Assembly: GCA_036924285.1 (NCBI GenBank)
Contig: JAYKYS010000047.1
Span: 62,001 to 126,000, forward strand
Reading direction: 5' to 3'
DNA: 64,000 bases
Origin: Asterella californica
Lineage: Eukaryota; Streptophyta; Marchantiopsida; Marchantiales; Aytoniaceae
The notes under the pieces: model-generated
Told to the model about the DNA's origin: nothing
The model's input: only the letters and a program-made list of their open reading frames with translations
Database searches by the model: none
In this document: piece by piece, positions 12,001 to 23,640 of the stretch
Numbering within the stretch: position 1 is the stretch's first letter
Layout of the letters: each line of letters begins with the position of its first letter
Made by a program: the position numbers and the translations under genes

Positions 12001-14139
12001 TTGTGCAGGGCATTACTCTGGACTCGTGCTGCACGAAAGACAAGCCATGCATAGACGTGCACTAGGCACCGAGAACAGGACGGCAAGCTTGCTTGATGCA
12101 AGCGCCCCCTTTGGGCCCAAGTCAAAACGCAGCATGGCTGTCTGCGAGCGCTTGTCTTTGGGCCGTAGCCCAAAAAGGCAAGACTTATCACAACTGCATC
12201 AGGGTTGCTGTCTGGCATGACCTGGAGACAAGCTATTGGCATGACTTGAAGGTTACAGCAGGTTGTAGCTGGAACCAAATCATGCCTAACAGCAAACTAG
12301 AATGCGGTTGTGATCAATCATCATCTTTGCAGCACATTTTTGCCCTTCCAACACCACCTTCACATTTTGTGTCAACTGACAGGTGCTACGTGACTGTGCA
12401 GGCCTGATCTGATCATCAACCCTCATGCCTTCCCATCCCGAATGACCATTGGGATGCTGGTGGAGTCCCTGACCAGCAAGGTGGGCGCCCTCAACGGCCA
12501 CTTTGTGGACGCCACGCCCTTCCAGAAGTGTGAGAACCCAAACGACTTTGTGAATCCCATTGAGGAGTTTGGCAACCGACTGGAAAAGGCTGGCTTTGCA
12601 AAGCATGGTGGTAAGCTGCGCATCAGTGCTGGTCTACCTATGCTATTTTGTCAATCCTGTTGTTGACCATGCTGTTGCACCATTTAAGAAGCCTGTTGTC
12701 TCAGACATGTCAGATGAATTGGCTGGCCACAAAGAAATGATGTAGGGTTCCAAGTGGTGTGAAGGAAGACTCATGGATTGTTGTCAGATAGTCAGGCTGC
12801 ATTGACAAGCTGACCCGCTACTGTTACCTGCACAAAGCAATGTTGCATTGTTTGGTGTTCCAAGCATGGAGTGGCGTTGCATCAAATGGAACTGAGGTAG
12901 GGCATGGTGGTGCAGGGGAGACCATGATCAGTGGGTACACTGGGGAGGCCTTCAGGACCGACATCTTCATTGGCCCTGTCTACTACCAGCGACTCCGACA
13001 CATGGTGTCTGACAAGTTCCAGGTCAGTCATAGGTCTCAACACATTTCCTGTACATGCACTACTGCCTCATCACATCACTAATGTGCCTTAGCACTCATG
13101 CATTCTGCAGTCTTGAACCTCTGCCAAAGGTTTTTCTGGCAGATGGTGTAAGGTCAAAACTAGTTTACTCGAACTTCTGTATGTAGTTTGATTGAACATG
13201 CGGTCATACTTTGAATGGCAAGCAGGGTGCCTTACCAATTTCCTGCCCTTTGCCATGGCAGCTGATCAAATGGCGGTTACCCTAGAAAAATCTGGCCCTT
13301 CGCACAGAAGATGTTGCGCTTATATAGCAGCATCCTCAGTATCACAAGGTTCCATACATACACTCAATGTTGTTTGACTCACAGCTGAGGGCATTAGCAT
13401 CCACACTGCAAGCTGCAGCTGCATGACAAGCAGCCAAAACTTGTTAACAGCTCATTGCTAGGTATTCCTGCTATTCTTATCAATGGTCGTCATTTGTGGG
13501 CAGACTGAGTTATTGGGCAACAACATAACATTGGTCTCTGCCTCAGGTGAGATCTACTGGCCCAGTAAATCCAGTGACACGCCAGCCTATCAAGGGCCGC
13601 AAGTTGGTGGAGGGATCAGGTTTGGGAGATGGAGCGTGATGCTCTGCTGGCACATGGCGCTGCTTACCTGCTGCATGACCGCCTTCACACCTGCAGTGAC
13701 TACACAGTCATGGAAGTCTGCTCAGCCTGTGGATCCTTGCTCAGCCCCAACCAGTTCATCCCCACTGCGACTGCTGCTGATATGCCTCGCGCTGCAGGCG
13801 GTAAGCAGCAATCTTTGCTTCTTTTCTTGCTGATCATAATGTATGGCCGGCATAACGCCTTGATGGTGCAAAGCCTTGTTGTGCCTACTGTTATAATCAC
13901 GCATGTCTGCTTGACTTGTGGCATGGTAAGTGTTACTGGATCCCCCATTTGATATTGCAGTGGTTTCTGATAGTTCTGGTGTATGTTTTGCAGGCTCAGA
14001 CAAGAATGCCCAGATCACTTGCAGAATTTGTGAGACAGGCAAGTACCTGGAGAAGGTTGCCCTTCCCTATGTGTTCAGATTCCTGAGCACAGAGCTGGCA
14101 GCAATGAACATCAAGTGCACGCTGTCAGTCCAGTCATGA
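1..14139 (+). CDS. RPA2: DNA-directed RNA polymerase I subunit RPA2 (second largest subunit), 5' partial
   Basis: Second-largest (beta-like) subunit of nuclear RNA polymerase I, which transcribes the 45S rRNA precursor in the nucleolus. Exons seen: 89-246, 913-1132, 1401-1613, about 4253-4468, 5802-5979, 7000-7144, 7939-8046, 8720-8980, 11654-11879, 12402-12610, 12865-13022, 13547-13800 and 13994-14139 (stop TGA). Most junctions keep phase. About 830 of the roughly 1150-1200 residues usual for the family are present; the N-terminal exons lie before the window. Family motifs in order: [80 protein letters not shown], and a C-terminal zinc ribbon CSACGS...CRICE. The ending [12 protein letters not shown] is the Pol I form, unlike Pol II or Pol III. 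The 1613-to-4253 junction does not keep phase, so a small exon may be missing. Exon 13547-13800 needs two single-base insertions to stay open. Confidence 0.96.
2946..3013 (+). repeat. (TTG)n trinucleotide microsatellite
   Basis: About 22 uninterrupted TTG units inside the third intron of the Pol I subunit gene. It produces spurious poly-Leu (+) and poly-Thr (-) open frames that are not genes. Confidence 0.97.
4521..4702. repeat. Long foldback hairpin 1 in RPA2 intron
   Basis: Inverted repeat with core arms 4540-4601 and 4626-4687. These are 62 nt each with about 7 mismatches, several of which become G:U pairs in RNA, separated by a 24-nt loop. Weaker pairing extends out to about 4521 and 4702. 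It sits just inside the intron 4469-5801, before the LINE fragment. Either a pre-miRNA/siRNA-type hairpin or a foldback MITE could look like this. Confidence 0.85.
4816..5654 (-). mobile_element. Non-LTR (LINE) retrotransposon fragment, decayed reverse transcriptase 3' part
   Basis: Reading the minus strand in pieces gives typical LINE polymerase C-terminal text: [15 protein letters not shown], then [25 protein letters not shown], then [39 protein letters not shown]. These match the thumb and connection region downstream of the FADD catalytic box in many LINE ORF2 proteins. The catalytic core and endonuclease are absent. Frames change and a short segment encoding VVSQFKY is duplicated, so the copy is dead. 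It lies antisense within an intron of the Pol I subunit gene. Confidence 0.88.
6173..6374. repeat. Long foldback hairpin 2 in RPA2 intron
   Basis: Inverted repeat spanning about 200 nt. The outer arms 6173-6208 and 6339-6374 match at about 33 of 36 positions. A second paired block in the interior (around 6226-6275 against 6285-6325, around the sequence GCTTCCAT) continues the stem with bulges. It lies in the intron 5980-6999. Confidence 0.82.
7631..7775. repeat. Long foldback hairpin 3 in RPA2 intron
   Basis: Inverted repeat of about 145 nt: 7631-7698 pairs with about 7705-7775, leaving a very small loop near AGTGCA. Arms share AAAGGCCATG, AGTCATTAATGCAAAA, GAGCAG and AGTAGG blocks. There is one bulged, diverged stretch in mid-stem. 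It lies in the intron 7145-7938. Confidence 0.83.
9499..9564 (+). repeat. (GCTGT)n pentanucleotide array
   Basis: About 13 perfect units of a 5-nt repeat in the largest intron (8981-11653) of the Pol I subunit gene. The reverse-complement pentamer (ACAGC) forms the array at 48051-48191. Confidence 0.97.
10092..10237. repeat. Long foldback hairpin 4 in RPA2 intron
   Basis: Inverted repeat of 146 nt. Arms 10092-10140 and 10189-10237 (49 nt each) differ at only 4 positions, and the pairing continues inward (10141-10158 against about 10171-10188) to a terminal loop of about 12 nt. The overall stem is about 67 bp. It lies in the intron 8981-11653. This is the cleanest of the four hairpins and has the proportions of an algal or plant pre-miRNA. 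A short MITE is the alternative. Confidence 0.88.
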
Positions 14140-15384
14140 CAGACAGTACTTTGCTCAGCCAAAATGAATAGTCGAAGAATGTACCCAAGCATACAATTTG
14201 TACAAGTTCAGCGGATAAATTGAATTCAACATCCTATATGAGACTGTTCAACTTGCACTTCTTGAGTGTCTGTCTCAGATCAGTCCCCTCACATTATCTA
14301 TTATGTAAGCTGCACAATCCACACTTCTCAGGCACACGATGTTGTAGGCACACGATGTTGTAATAACAGCTGCCACTGCAGCTATTGTTGAGTTCTCAGG
14401 GATGCACGTGTGCACTGCATGTCAACCATGTCGATGTTAAGTAACATGTTGAGACAGCAGAAGTACTAATGTCGCATATGAACAATAGTGCAGTAAAGTG
14501 CAGTGCCTCATACCACAGACCACTTGGCACTGTTACATGTTTCTGTTCAACAATGCCCATCAAAGATTGGCCCATGTGTCAGAGTAATTATTGTGGCACA
14601 AATGCTGGTTTGTCACTAACCAGCTCTGAACCAATGTGCTTGCATCCATATCCTGCTCTCTCCCCTGATTGGGGCACATTGATTATTACTACTGCACGCT
14701 GGTACCCCTTATGTGGTATCATGAACAAAGCTGCTACCATAATCCACAAATAGCCAGTAGCATCTTTACAATATAATTATGGGATCATGAGCAAAGTTGG
14801 AGGCTCAGCATACTGGCTGGCCATCCATAAGTGCATCCAGCATTTGCTCTGGGAGTTCCAACAACACATGAAACATAAATCTCACTGGTCTAAGTCTAAC
14901 TGGCTTTCTACAGCCATGTGGTGAGCCTGAAGAACATGCACAAGAAGTACAGCAGGAAACAACCAAAAAGCATGTCGATCAGCAAATACCAGATTTGTGT
15001 TGGCTACTGGGACAACTATTTATACTGAAATCGAAATGTGTCTGCTAGCTACCAGTACAGTGCTAACAACATATATACGTGTTGCTTGTGAGCCGGCAGA
15101 ACACCAAGCATACAATTTCAGAGCGATCAAGCTGCTACCCCAGGAGCTTCCTGTTTCTGCATGCAGCTGTCATAGGCAAAACCCTTGCTTGAGTCTGCAA
15201 CCGTTGCTCGATAACTCTATTCAGTCACAACCTTGCACCGCATCACACTATGAAGACTAGGCTTGGCCGCAGGCGAAGAAGCAGCCTTGCCAAAAAACTG
15301 CATGCCACACGTAACAGTATTGGTACAAAGCCTCAACGCCCACCATGAGTAGCAAGGACTTACCTTGGCAAAGCTTGACTTCAG
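14140..15384. other. Intergenic region without recognisable gene
   Basis: Downstream flank of the Pol I subunit gene. I see no exon chain on either strand. A tandem copy of GGCACACGATGTTGTA starts near 14330, and a TGTAA box (the chlorophyte-type poly(A) signal) occurs near 14304, which could serve the gene ending at 14139. Confidence 0.5.
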
Positions 15385-15483
15385 TCATTTCTTGTGCTGT
15401 TCAGGAGTAGCTTCAGCAAATTCTTTCCAGTGAGCTGAAAGCTTCGAGAACCCGCTCGACTCTGTCTGCTTATCGTTGGGCAT
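15385..15483 (-). CDS. Possible small ORF or first exon, unrecognised
   Basis: ATG-started frame of 32 codons on the minus strand (begins MPNDKQTESSGFSKLSAHW, ends PEQHKK then TGA). The composition looks protein-like, rich in charged residues. A good donor (CCAAGGTAAGT) follows just after the stop, and a possible terminal exon lies near 15250-15310, but I could not join them in phase. Product unknown; it could be chance. Confidence 0.25.
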   Translation of the reverse strand: MPNDKQTESSGFSKLSAHWKEFAEATPEQHKK

Positions 15484-16799
15484 GGTAGCCGGATGTCACG
15501 TCAGTACGGAAGCAAACAAACTGCACCTCGATCTGCAGTGGAATGGGTACCCCGAGTTGTGCTACACGCACGGTACCGGTACGTCGTACAAACGTATGCC
15601 CATGCTGCACTGCGTGCTGCAGACAGTATTGCAGCCTCAGCACGGAGGTTCGCTGGAACGCAGCCCGTGTACAGTACCCTACACTGCGTCTAGATGCTGA
15701 CCGTGATGGCAAGGGTGCTTGCATACCCCTAGTACCAATTCGACATGTGTAGTACATGCATCTGATGCCATGCATATGCATGAATGTGTTGTCATTATCA
15801 ATATAATAATGATTGCACACAGATTGCTCAAACAGGGGCGCATTCATGCAGAGCTGTCGACTCGGAAAAGGCATGCAGGCGCACAATCTTAAGGACTCGC
15901 TGCGCAGAACAGCAGTATATATACCCACAAGGATGCTGAGGTAAGCATGTCCCTGCATAGTCACATGGTCGCAAACTATATTGTCAATCACAATTCTACT
16001 AGCTAGAGCACGGTGTGTCACACTAGACAGGCTAGTTGGTTTTTCGAGGCTGTTACAAGTATACGGGAACAGGCCTAATTGGAGGGGCAATATCTCCAGC
16101 ACCACCAAGCCACCAGTCCCTTTGCAGCAGATGTTCTGCTGGGGCTACATGTTGAACGGCCATGGCAAAGGAAGTTTCAGGGCCCACACCATCTGCTGCG
16201 GGCAACAAGCTACCAACCATACCCTTGACATGCCGCATCTCTGCTCAGGCTGTGGGTCTGTATATAACATCAGATACAATTGGCTCCAATTGAGCGAATG
16301 CCAACAAGACATCCCTTGCTGGCTCCTGTGTCTAGTCAGCATGGAGAGCAATTTGGGCTCTCACCTCCTGTTGCAAAAACAAGCGACAGCACCAGCAGTT
16401 TGCAGCAGCAGCACCGAGACAGCATGCCGTGCAAGCGTGCCAACACAACCTGGGCTGGCAGCTGTTGCAGCTGATACGACACACATGTAGAGAGTAGCTC
16501 ACTGTTGCTTTTCATCAGGTCTCGCCGCACATCATCTGAGCTAAATACTACGAACTCCTGCCATTGTTGACAGCATGATGTTTGTCATGATCGAAAATTG
16601 CAAAGCCATCGCAACCAAGCAAAAAGCCCTTATAGATTGCAGCCTCCAAACTGCTGAATCTGCAGCTGATGAGTCATAATGTTATTCAGACAGGCCAAAG
16701 CGCAGAAATGGTCCTCCCACTCACGATGACTGCAGTCTCTCCAGTGACACATGAGGACAGCCACATCATTGATGTACTGGATCTGGTCATGCAGGCTCC

Positions 16800-18139
16800 T
16801 CAGTAGTAAGGACGCCAGCTGATCATGAGCTGGTTGTCTGCAAGATATGCCAATGCATCCTGAGACCAGTCTGATGGGTCAGAATCAGAGGATGCTGTCA
16901 GTACATGAATGTTTGTTCCTGAAGAACTGGCTGTTGACAGCTTGTCCTCAATTTCTTGTACCCCAGCTATGGACATTGCAGTGGCGGCTTGCGAAGGTGC
17001 AGACTCTGATGCAGCTTCTGATACAGGTTTTGGCACAGCCTCTGACACCACATTTTCTGTCTCTTGTACAGAAGCTTGTGAACCAAATTGCATTTGGTAA
17101 GCTGCAAGGCATGCTGCCTCCGCTGTGCATGCTGTGAATGCTGGTGTACCAATCAGGGGTAGCATCCGCCTAGACTGCTGAAGCTGATGCCATGCACATC
17201 TTGTGGCATGCAACAGCTGTTGGACAGCCGTCATGCCTCTTGCAGTTGCTGTGTGTAGCTGCACAAGCATCTGAGGGTGGAGCGAGGATAGCACAATTCC
17301 CAGTACTTTGTTGAGAAGGTGCTCTGGAGAATGCAGCGAGGGCTACTGTGGAGCAAACAGAGGCCCTGCAGGTAGGCTACCATAAGGTACATGGTGCTAA
17401 TCAACAGCTGCAAGCTAACATAAGTAGACTTGACAATTTGGGGCAGCGGTAACGTTGTCAACACTGAAATGCTCAAAACTGATTTGATGGGAGTTTTGTA
17501 AAACGCTCATGGCAAGTACATATATAGAAAAGCGCTTGACACTTAACACTTACAACCAGTCAATACGGATGAACAGCAAACAATACCAGAACTCAACAGA
17601 CTCTGAGTCCTCTCTGTTCAGCACAGCTCCACATCATTACACACGCTATTATCGCAGTCTTCTTCAGGCCTCCCCTTTGCATCCTGCATGAGGCCTCTGA
17701 GACTTAAGGTGTCTGTTGCAGCGGCTGTCTGGGTCTGCACACTGGCTACCCTGTCTATTCCTGAGATGACTGCATGAAGCCTGATGCCTGCAGCGTAAGC
17801 TTAAGACACCAGAGCTGTAGGCAGGGAGGGGTGTGACTGTCCATAAGTCAGACACCTGCCTAGTGTCGTCTTTGTGACAGCTTGGGGCCGGGGGGCTTCG
17901 CACTCTTCTGAACCAACAAAGCAGGAGTTTGAAACCATTAATCTCAGCACAAACAGTGTGTGACTCAAGAAGAGCCGCTTCCTTTTCAGCAATCTCTGAG
18001 CAGAGGATGTGATGGTGTGTGACGCATCGACAAGCAACCCCTTCTCCAAGGACATGGTATTGCTCAGAGAATGGCGCACACCCTGGCGTACGCCCTGCTG
18101 AGCGAGGCCTGCTTTGACAATGCGCACTGTAGGACTCAT
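16800..18139 (-). CDS. Unrecognised protein, multi-exon
   Basis: Coding-like exons on the minus strand. The first begins at an ATG at 18139 (MSPTVRIVKAGLAQQG..., with an alpha-helical, basic segment ending RLLKRKR). A middle exon near 17680-17800 follows a TGCAG acceptor (reads ISGIDRVASVQTQTAAATDT). The terminal exon, about 16800-17343, ends in TAG after MISWRPYY. The last exon carries an Ala/Ser/Val/Glu-rich low-complexity stretch (VSEAVPKPVSEAASESAPS) and an acidic Ser/Asp tail. Phase between exons was not fully resolved. I recognise no domain. It is convergent with the Pol I subunit gene upstream and divergent from the bZIP gene. Confidence 0.45.
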
Positions 18140-18366
18140 GGTTGAGGATTCAGGTCCAAATTGTATGAAATTAAAGCCCTGATTACTAAACTAGTAATTT
18201 GTTCTGTCCCACCATGACCTCTTTGTAGGGGTTTAGCTAACTGCAAGAGCGGCAGATCAGCGGTCGCTGCAGATATGTAGTACCCATGCGTGCAGTTCTG
18301 TTGTGAGCTGGCGCACGTACTGAATCCTGTTCTCTGGCAGACCCTGCGAAGCAATTTGTTGCGTGC

Positions 18367-21300
18367 ATGGCAAACCCAGTGGCTGATGCAGAAAGTCTAG
18401 ACCAGGACTTCAATATTGATGTCGCTTTACAACAATACATGTACAAACATCGAGCAATGCACTACGGACCTCACACAGACGCCTCCTTCCCTGCACAACC
18501 TGTCATCACTCGCAAACCCGCAACAACAGACAACTCCTGCAGAAGCTGGATTGCTGGACGTGTTGTTCCCAGATTTGGAGCCATTAGCTTCTTGTACGGA
18601 GCCTCTGTCTGAGCAAGAAGCAGCTTGTGCTCATGAGCCCACAGCCTCAACAGCTACTAGGCGCACTGAGGCATGGGCTGCAAAGAACAGAAGAGCACAG
18701 AAACGATTTCGTGAAAGGCAAAAGGTAATGCAGAGGAGCCAATCTGTGGCAGAAAGCAAGCTCTGAACTCCAAATCTTGAAGAGCCTGCTACTGGTTGAG
18801 CAGGTACAGAAAGGGGAAATGGAACAACAGCTTTCAGCCCTGGCAGACAAGCTCAAGCAGCTGAAGGTGGACAACAGCAAAATTACACAGCGCAACAGCA
18901 TTCTAGAGAGAGTGCTTGTCTTCAAAGAGGGCGAAATTGCAGAACTTCAAGACCAAAATAGAGTGAGCTCCAGCTTGGAATTTTCAGATCACGCAGCCAG
19001 AGCATCTGCTGCACCTCTTACCAGAAATATCAAATTTGCATTTCATGCAAATTTCATGGCAACAAGTATTCACTGCCGTGCACGTCGCCTATTTGGTATG
19101 CCAACAGCGCCTGTTGTATGTCTACGCTGACTTATAGTGTACATATACGAAGACTGTTGCCTTTTGTGGCGCAGATCTTAGACGTAGAGGCAGGCGACTC
19201 AGATGGACCATTGGCCCTCGCTGTTTCTCTCAACCAAGCAGCAAGCCCAGCACAGGCAGACAGGGTGATCCAAACCTACAGAGGCATTGTGAACCTGATG
19301 GCCGGCCTGTTGCTCAAACTAGACCTGGAAGGCAAATCAGATGCGCTGTTACAAGAACTGGGCAATGCCACCCGCCAGTCTGTACGTCCCATATTTGTAC
19401 CATGTCTATGCTTCGCACAAATGCTATTCTTTTGGACACGGCCCTTCTGTGTCATTCCAAGTCGACCACACAGGCGCGTGATTGCATCATTCAGCTGGCC
19501 GAACGTCTGCTATGGCTACCCCACACTGCTGGTCCTTTCAGGTCTCACATACAGCAAACATGCGACTGGTGGTGGGGGGACTTGTGGAAGCTGGACAGTT
19601 CCCGGAGGACAACTTTCAAACATGAGATGGAATATGCAGCACCTACAGCTGCATCACACGCTACTGCTTGATGATTGTCATTGTCACGTGTTGCTTGGAC
19701 TCAGTGTCAGGGTGACCAGACATCAGGGAGCAATTGAAAGAAGGTAGCGGGTGTCAAGGGAGATGCATTTTACTACCCAGAGTGTTGTGGCTACAGGGTC
19801 AGCTCTCCATGCAGACAGCAGTCCTGTCTCCAGAGATGATGACAATGCTGATGCGGGTCAACATGATGCCATACTAAGCTGGAAGCTATGCTGCAGGACA
19901 GAAGCAGCAATACTTCAGAACATTGGCAGCAAGTTGCGGTACGCTGTGCTTGGCGTGCTGAGTGCCAAGTGTGTTAGTCATGTGTTGTGTGTTGAGGTTT
20001 TCTGCTGATTTGCCCATAAGTCATTAGCAAACACCCTGCACTTTGCCTTGCATTTCAAGAGGTGCTACTGGCTGCCAAGCAAGGCTTTGTGCTTTGTATC
20101 TCGACTTGCTGGTAGCTTTGACAGTTCCTTTAGTGTCCACTGTTGAAGCCTTGAACTGATTAGGTGTGTACGGTCTTCGAGATGTCAATGCCTATGCCAT
20201 AAGGCATCACGTGTGATGCAACAGACCTGCCTTTGCTGCTAATTGGCAGTATTCAATGTACAATACAGCTAGAAGCACCGACAGCAGTGGCTGCTGTTGA
20301 TGTATGAATGATTCATGGTTAACAACACTGCTTGCAAAGCATGGCATGAGGTTCAAAGTCACCCAAGACTTGTGCTGTCCCTTGAGACGGTACTTATGGA
20401 GGCTATGACATCAGCATTGTTCTGGTGACACAGGATTTGCTTGACTTAAAGCCTGACCAAAGGAGAGACATGCTGAACCTGCATGCGCGCTTCCTGCAAA
20501 AGCTGGAAGACAACAGAAACAGGCGGCGAGATCTCTGTGTTGGCTTGCAGCAGGTATGCACCCATGCCAGCCTCCAGTCAGTTTGACATCACTGCAGCCA
20601 CTCTCCCTCATTGATCCAACTCTCACTCTGCACAGAAAGTGACACCAGGTCCGAAGTATGATGGCAACGTGGCACAAGGCTATAATCAGGATGTTGAGGC
20701 TACTGCAGGCCTACTGTGGTCCAACATAGTAGTATCTGTGACCCCCTGCGCCCCGGCAAAGCGGGGGCGGGGGGGTATTGCATACTGCTGTTTCAAGACA
20801 AGCTTTGCACGTCATGTGGTACTATGACGGCAAGCTACAAGGAGGTTTCACGTTCTTGCTAGAAGAAGTTGCTTGCTTGGCATGGCATACATCCCCCCCC
20901 CCCCCCCCCCCCCCCACCTACCTCCCAAGCATTAATTTTTCTCACCTGTAGACCGAGCACGGCAGACCTTCATGGGGCAGTCTGTCTCTTGCCTGTAGAC
21001 CAAGCACAGGTGTGCTACTACAATCAGCAGTCAGCTGTTGTACCACAATGTGTTGATGGTCCACAGGGTCCACTGTTCAGGCAATGACATGTGGTGGCCG
21101 CATATGGCAGCATCACCAATGTTGTCCAAGCCGTGATGCTGCAAGGCATCTTTCGTGATCCAACCCTGTGCCAGATGCTGGACTTTGTGCATGCAGGGGT
21201 CTGACAAGGTGAAGAAGCTGCATGCAGTAGTGGCCACAGAGGCGCAGAAGTACATTGCCTCCATGTTTGAGGTGCAAAGTGAGGTTGGTCAGCTGAAGGA

Positions 21301-21900
21301 CAATCTACGGGAGCAGCATAGAATCTGGGTGGACTTCTACAGCACTGTCTTCCATGTATGTATGCTAGGTTACTGCATATGTGTTACTGCATATGTGCTG
21401 GCTTTTGGCTCATCCAGCATGCAACCAGTCTGTCCTCAGCCTCACCCTCAGCGTCTGCATATCCGCCGTTAGTGCTATGTCTGCAAGCATTGGCCTCAGA
21501 CAGTTCCACTCTGCTTTGTCTTACCTGTGCCTCACCTTTGTTGTCACCTGAGCTTACCTGTGCCTGGCTAGCATACAACCTTGCCCACAACTTTTTCTTC
21601 ACTTCATGCAACTTCAGCACACCACCAAGAACATGCTGGTATTGAAGCATGCACGGTGTGGTCTTTGGGACAGAGGTATTGAGTTGTGAGGCGTAGCGTA
21701 CAAACTGATGGCCGGCCTGTGCAGGTATGGGACACTGTGCAACACTGTCGTGCAGTAGTACACAGTTTCCAAGGTATCCTGACATCCTACAGATCTGTGC
21801 ATGTCTGCTGGCCAGGGAGCAAAGTTGAAGCAGCGCAAGGTTGCTTGCGCTGCTTGCTCACTGAAAAGGCACAAACCAGATGCCAGGTGATGATATTAGG
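18367..21900 (+). CDS. bZIP transcription factor
   Basis: DNA-binding dimer-forming nuclear regulator. The exon about 18419-18724 ends with the bZIP basic region (NRRAQKRFRERQK). The intron 18725-18803 joins in phase to 18804-18962, which supplies the zipper. Counting from the last basic Arg, hydrophobic residues fall at +10 M, +17 L, +24 L, +31 I and +38 L, a correct heptad register that confirms the splice. Downstream helical exons with good splice sites: 19173-19381, about 19472-19541, 19797-about 19939, 20434-20553 (DLLDLKPDQRRDMLNLHARF) and about 21198-21350. The 3' end is unresolved. The N-terminus is uncertain: an ATG at 18367 opens a different frame from the ATG at 18419. The exon near 19882 needs a 1-nt shift. 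The family is clear; target genes cannot be inferred. Confidence 0.8.
20893..20915 (+). repeat. poly(C) tract, 23 nt
   Basis: Uninterrupted run of C in an intron of the bZIP gene. Similar runs occur at 31699-31715, 55762-55776 and 63670-63686 and in broken form near 1650, 28313 and 28990, so G/C homopolymers are a general feature of this DNA. Confidence 0.97.
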
Positions 21901-22039
21901 ACCCTGCTTGCTCTGTTCTTTGGCTTCAGAACAGTTAGATCAGTTGGGTGAAGGGGCTATGTGTCGGCAAAGCATAGCGCGTGATGCTGAGGAACATACA
22001 GTACATAATGGCACACCGTCAGGTGGCGTTGCTATGACT

Positions 22040-22798
22040 TAAAGTAGTTCGTATCAAGTAAAGCAAAAGCTGGAGGGACGTAATGGGCTGATACTTGCGA
22101 TTTGTTTGTGGGCAGATGCTACAGGACCTCAGAGCCGGTATTGCTATGCCGTGTTAGGATTTTTTGGTCAAGCACTGCTTTTGCTGTAGTCAAGTTTGTT
22201 TAGAAATGCAAAGCACGTTTGGTATATGTTGCCTGCAATTGGAGCATGATCGTGCACAGGCTTCATGATTACACAGTCACGCTAGGGGTCTGCAGCTGTA
22301 TGACCAATACAAGCTTAAACACAAACAGCATCACAAGTCAGCCTCTGCCAGAAAATGTCATACAGCACAGGTGTTATATACATCTACACATGCATTTACC
22401 TTTGTAACATATACCTACAAATACAGCTGCAACATTCATCATTAATTCCAACCTGCCCTAGATCCTACTGGTGATGTACAGTACAGTCAATGTCTGATCG
22501 AAAAATGAACTGCATACATGGCTGTACCTAATACAAACTGTACACATATCGTGAAAAGTGAACACCACCATACAGAAAGATGCTTTTTGGCTGCTTTTGG
22601 GGCGGCTGATGACAATCGAGGTGTCATTCAGTCACTGTAGGCAAGCAAAATTGCTATCCTTGGTAATGTCTCAGTCATTGCACCAAGCCCCCTGGCCAGG
22701 TATTATCTGCGTCAATCCCTCTGCGGCTGTGCTGCTTGGACATGCAAAATGTGGGCACACTGTGAGATGTACAGCCACACAATCCTCTGCATTGCGCA
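22040..22798. other. Intergenic region without recognisable gene
   Basis: Region between the end of the bZIP gene and the convergent membrane-protein gene. No exon chain or family motif was seen on either strand. Confidence 0.45.
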
Positions 22799-23640
22799 CT
22801 ACACAAGTGGCACGCCTAATGGGTCAGTGACAGGCGAAAAATGGTCTGAATTTGCTGTGTCATTCACAGTGAAGTCAATGATCACGTCACCACAAGCAAG
22901 GAGTAACGGAGGGAGAGCAGGCAACATATAGACTAGCACTTGGTTTATCTGAAAACACAGCAGGCATCCGGCCAGCATGAGCATGACAGGAAAGAGGGCA
23001 AAGCACCAAAAGGCGAAATAGCAACGGAGGTCGTTCTTGCGGCCTAGTAAACCGCACGAATCACAACTCATACCGCCTAAGAACAGTGCGAAGGGGGCTG
23101 CCACTACACCAAGTCCTACATATACCAGCCCAACAAGAACCCGAACACGTGCGAAAGATTGCAGTGAACACACAGCTACAGAGGCCACAAGAGTAAGCCC
23201 CACCGTCCAGATCGCGGCCCACTTCAGGCCTGCGAAGCAGTTGCAACTTGCAGCATTTGCAACTGACTTTCCAAATTGCTGGACATTTGATACTAGACGC
23301 GGAGGCAGCAGACTTCAATCCCAGCACTTACGAGGATCAGCCACACGGGGCAGCTGCATGTCGACAACCTTGTGGGCCTCCACGAGCTCAGCTGGTACGG
23401 TTTGCTGCTACGGTATCTATTGTAGGTGCGTGAGGAAGGTGACGATGAGGCTTGCGACACTTCGTACTGCTGCTGTAAGGTTCAGATGGACCAGTCCTTT
23501 TGCAACTTTCATGGCGTTGTCAGCGGGCTGACTTGACCTGCCGAGGTACTGCAACAGGATGCTGGAACTGGGGATTTCAATGAGCGTTACGTAAGGTCCT
23601 TTGGATTGTCCAAGAACCTGTATCATCACGTTTACGATTG
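22799..23640 (-). CDS. Multi-pass membrane protein, unrecognised family
   Basis: The minus-strand terminal exon, about 22799-23298, reads open from SNVQQFGKSVANAAS through a Cys pair (SCNCFAG) into at least three hydrophobic segments: AAIWTVGLTLVASVAVCSL, then VLVGLVYVGLGVVAAPFALF, then FPVMLMLAGCLLCF followed by VLVYMLPALPPLLLACG. It ends at a stop at 22799. Upstream exons near 23330-23400 (VPAELVEAHKVVDMQLPRVADPR, with a GTAAGT donor) and about 23440-23560 (NAMKVAKGLVHLNLTAAVRS) look coding. The Cys-containing loops between membrane spans suggest an extracellular or lumenal domain. Start not fixed; first exons may reach 23930. Function unknown. Confidence 0.6.

Noticed and set aside
15470..16108. 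212-codon minus-strand frame
   Set aside because: Composition is random-looking (Cys/His/Arg scattered), with no domain or splice context; it also merges into an unrelated small frame at its end.
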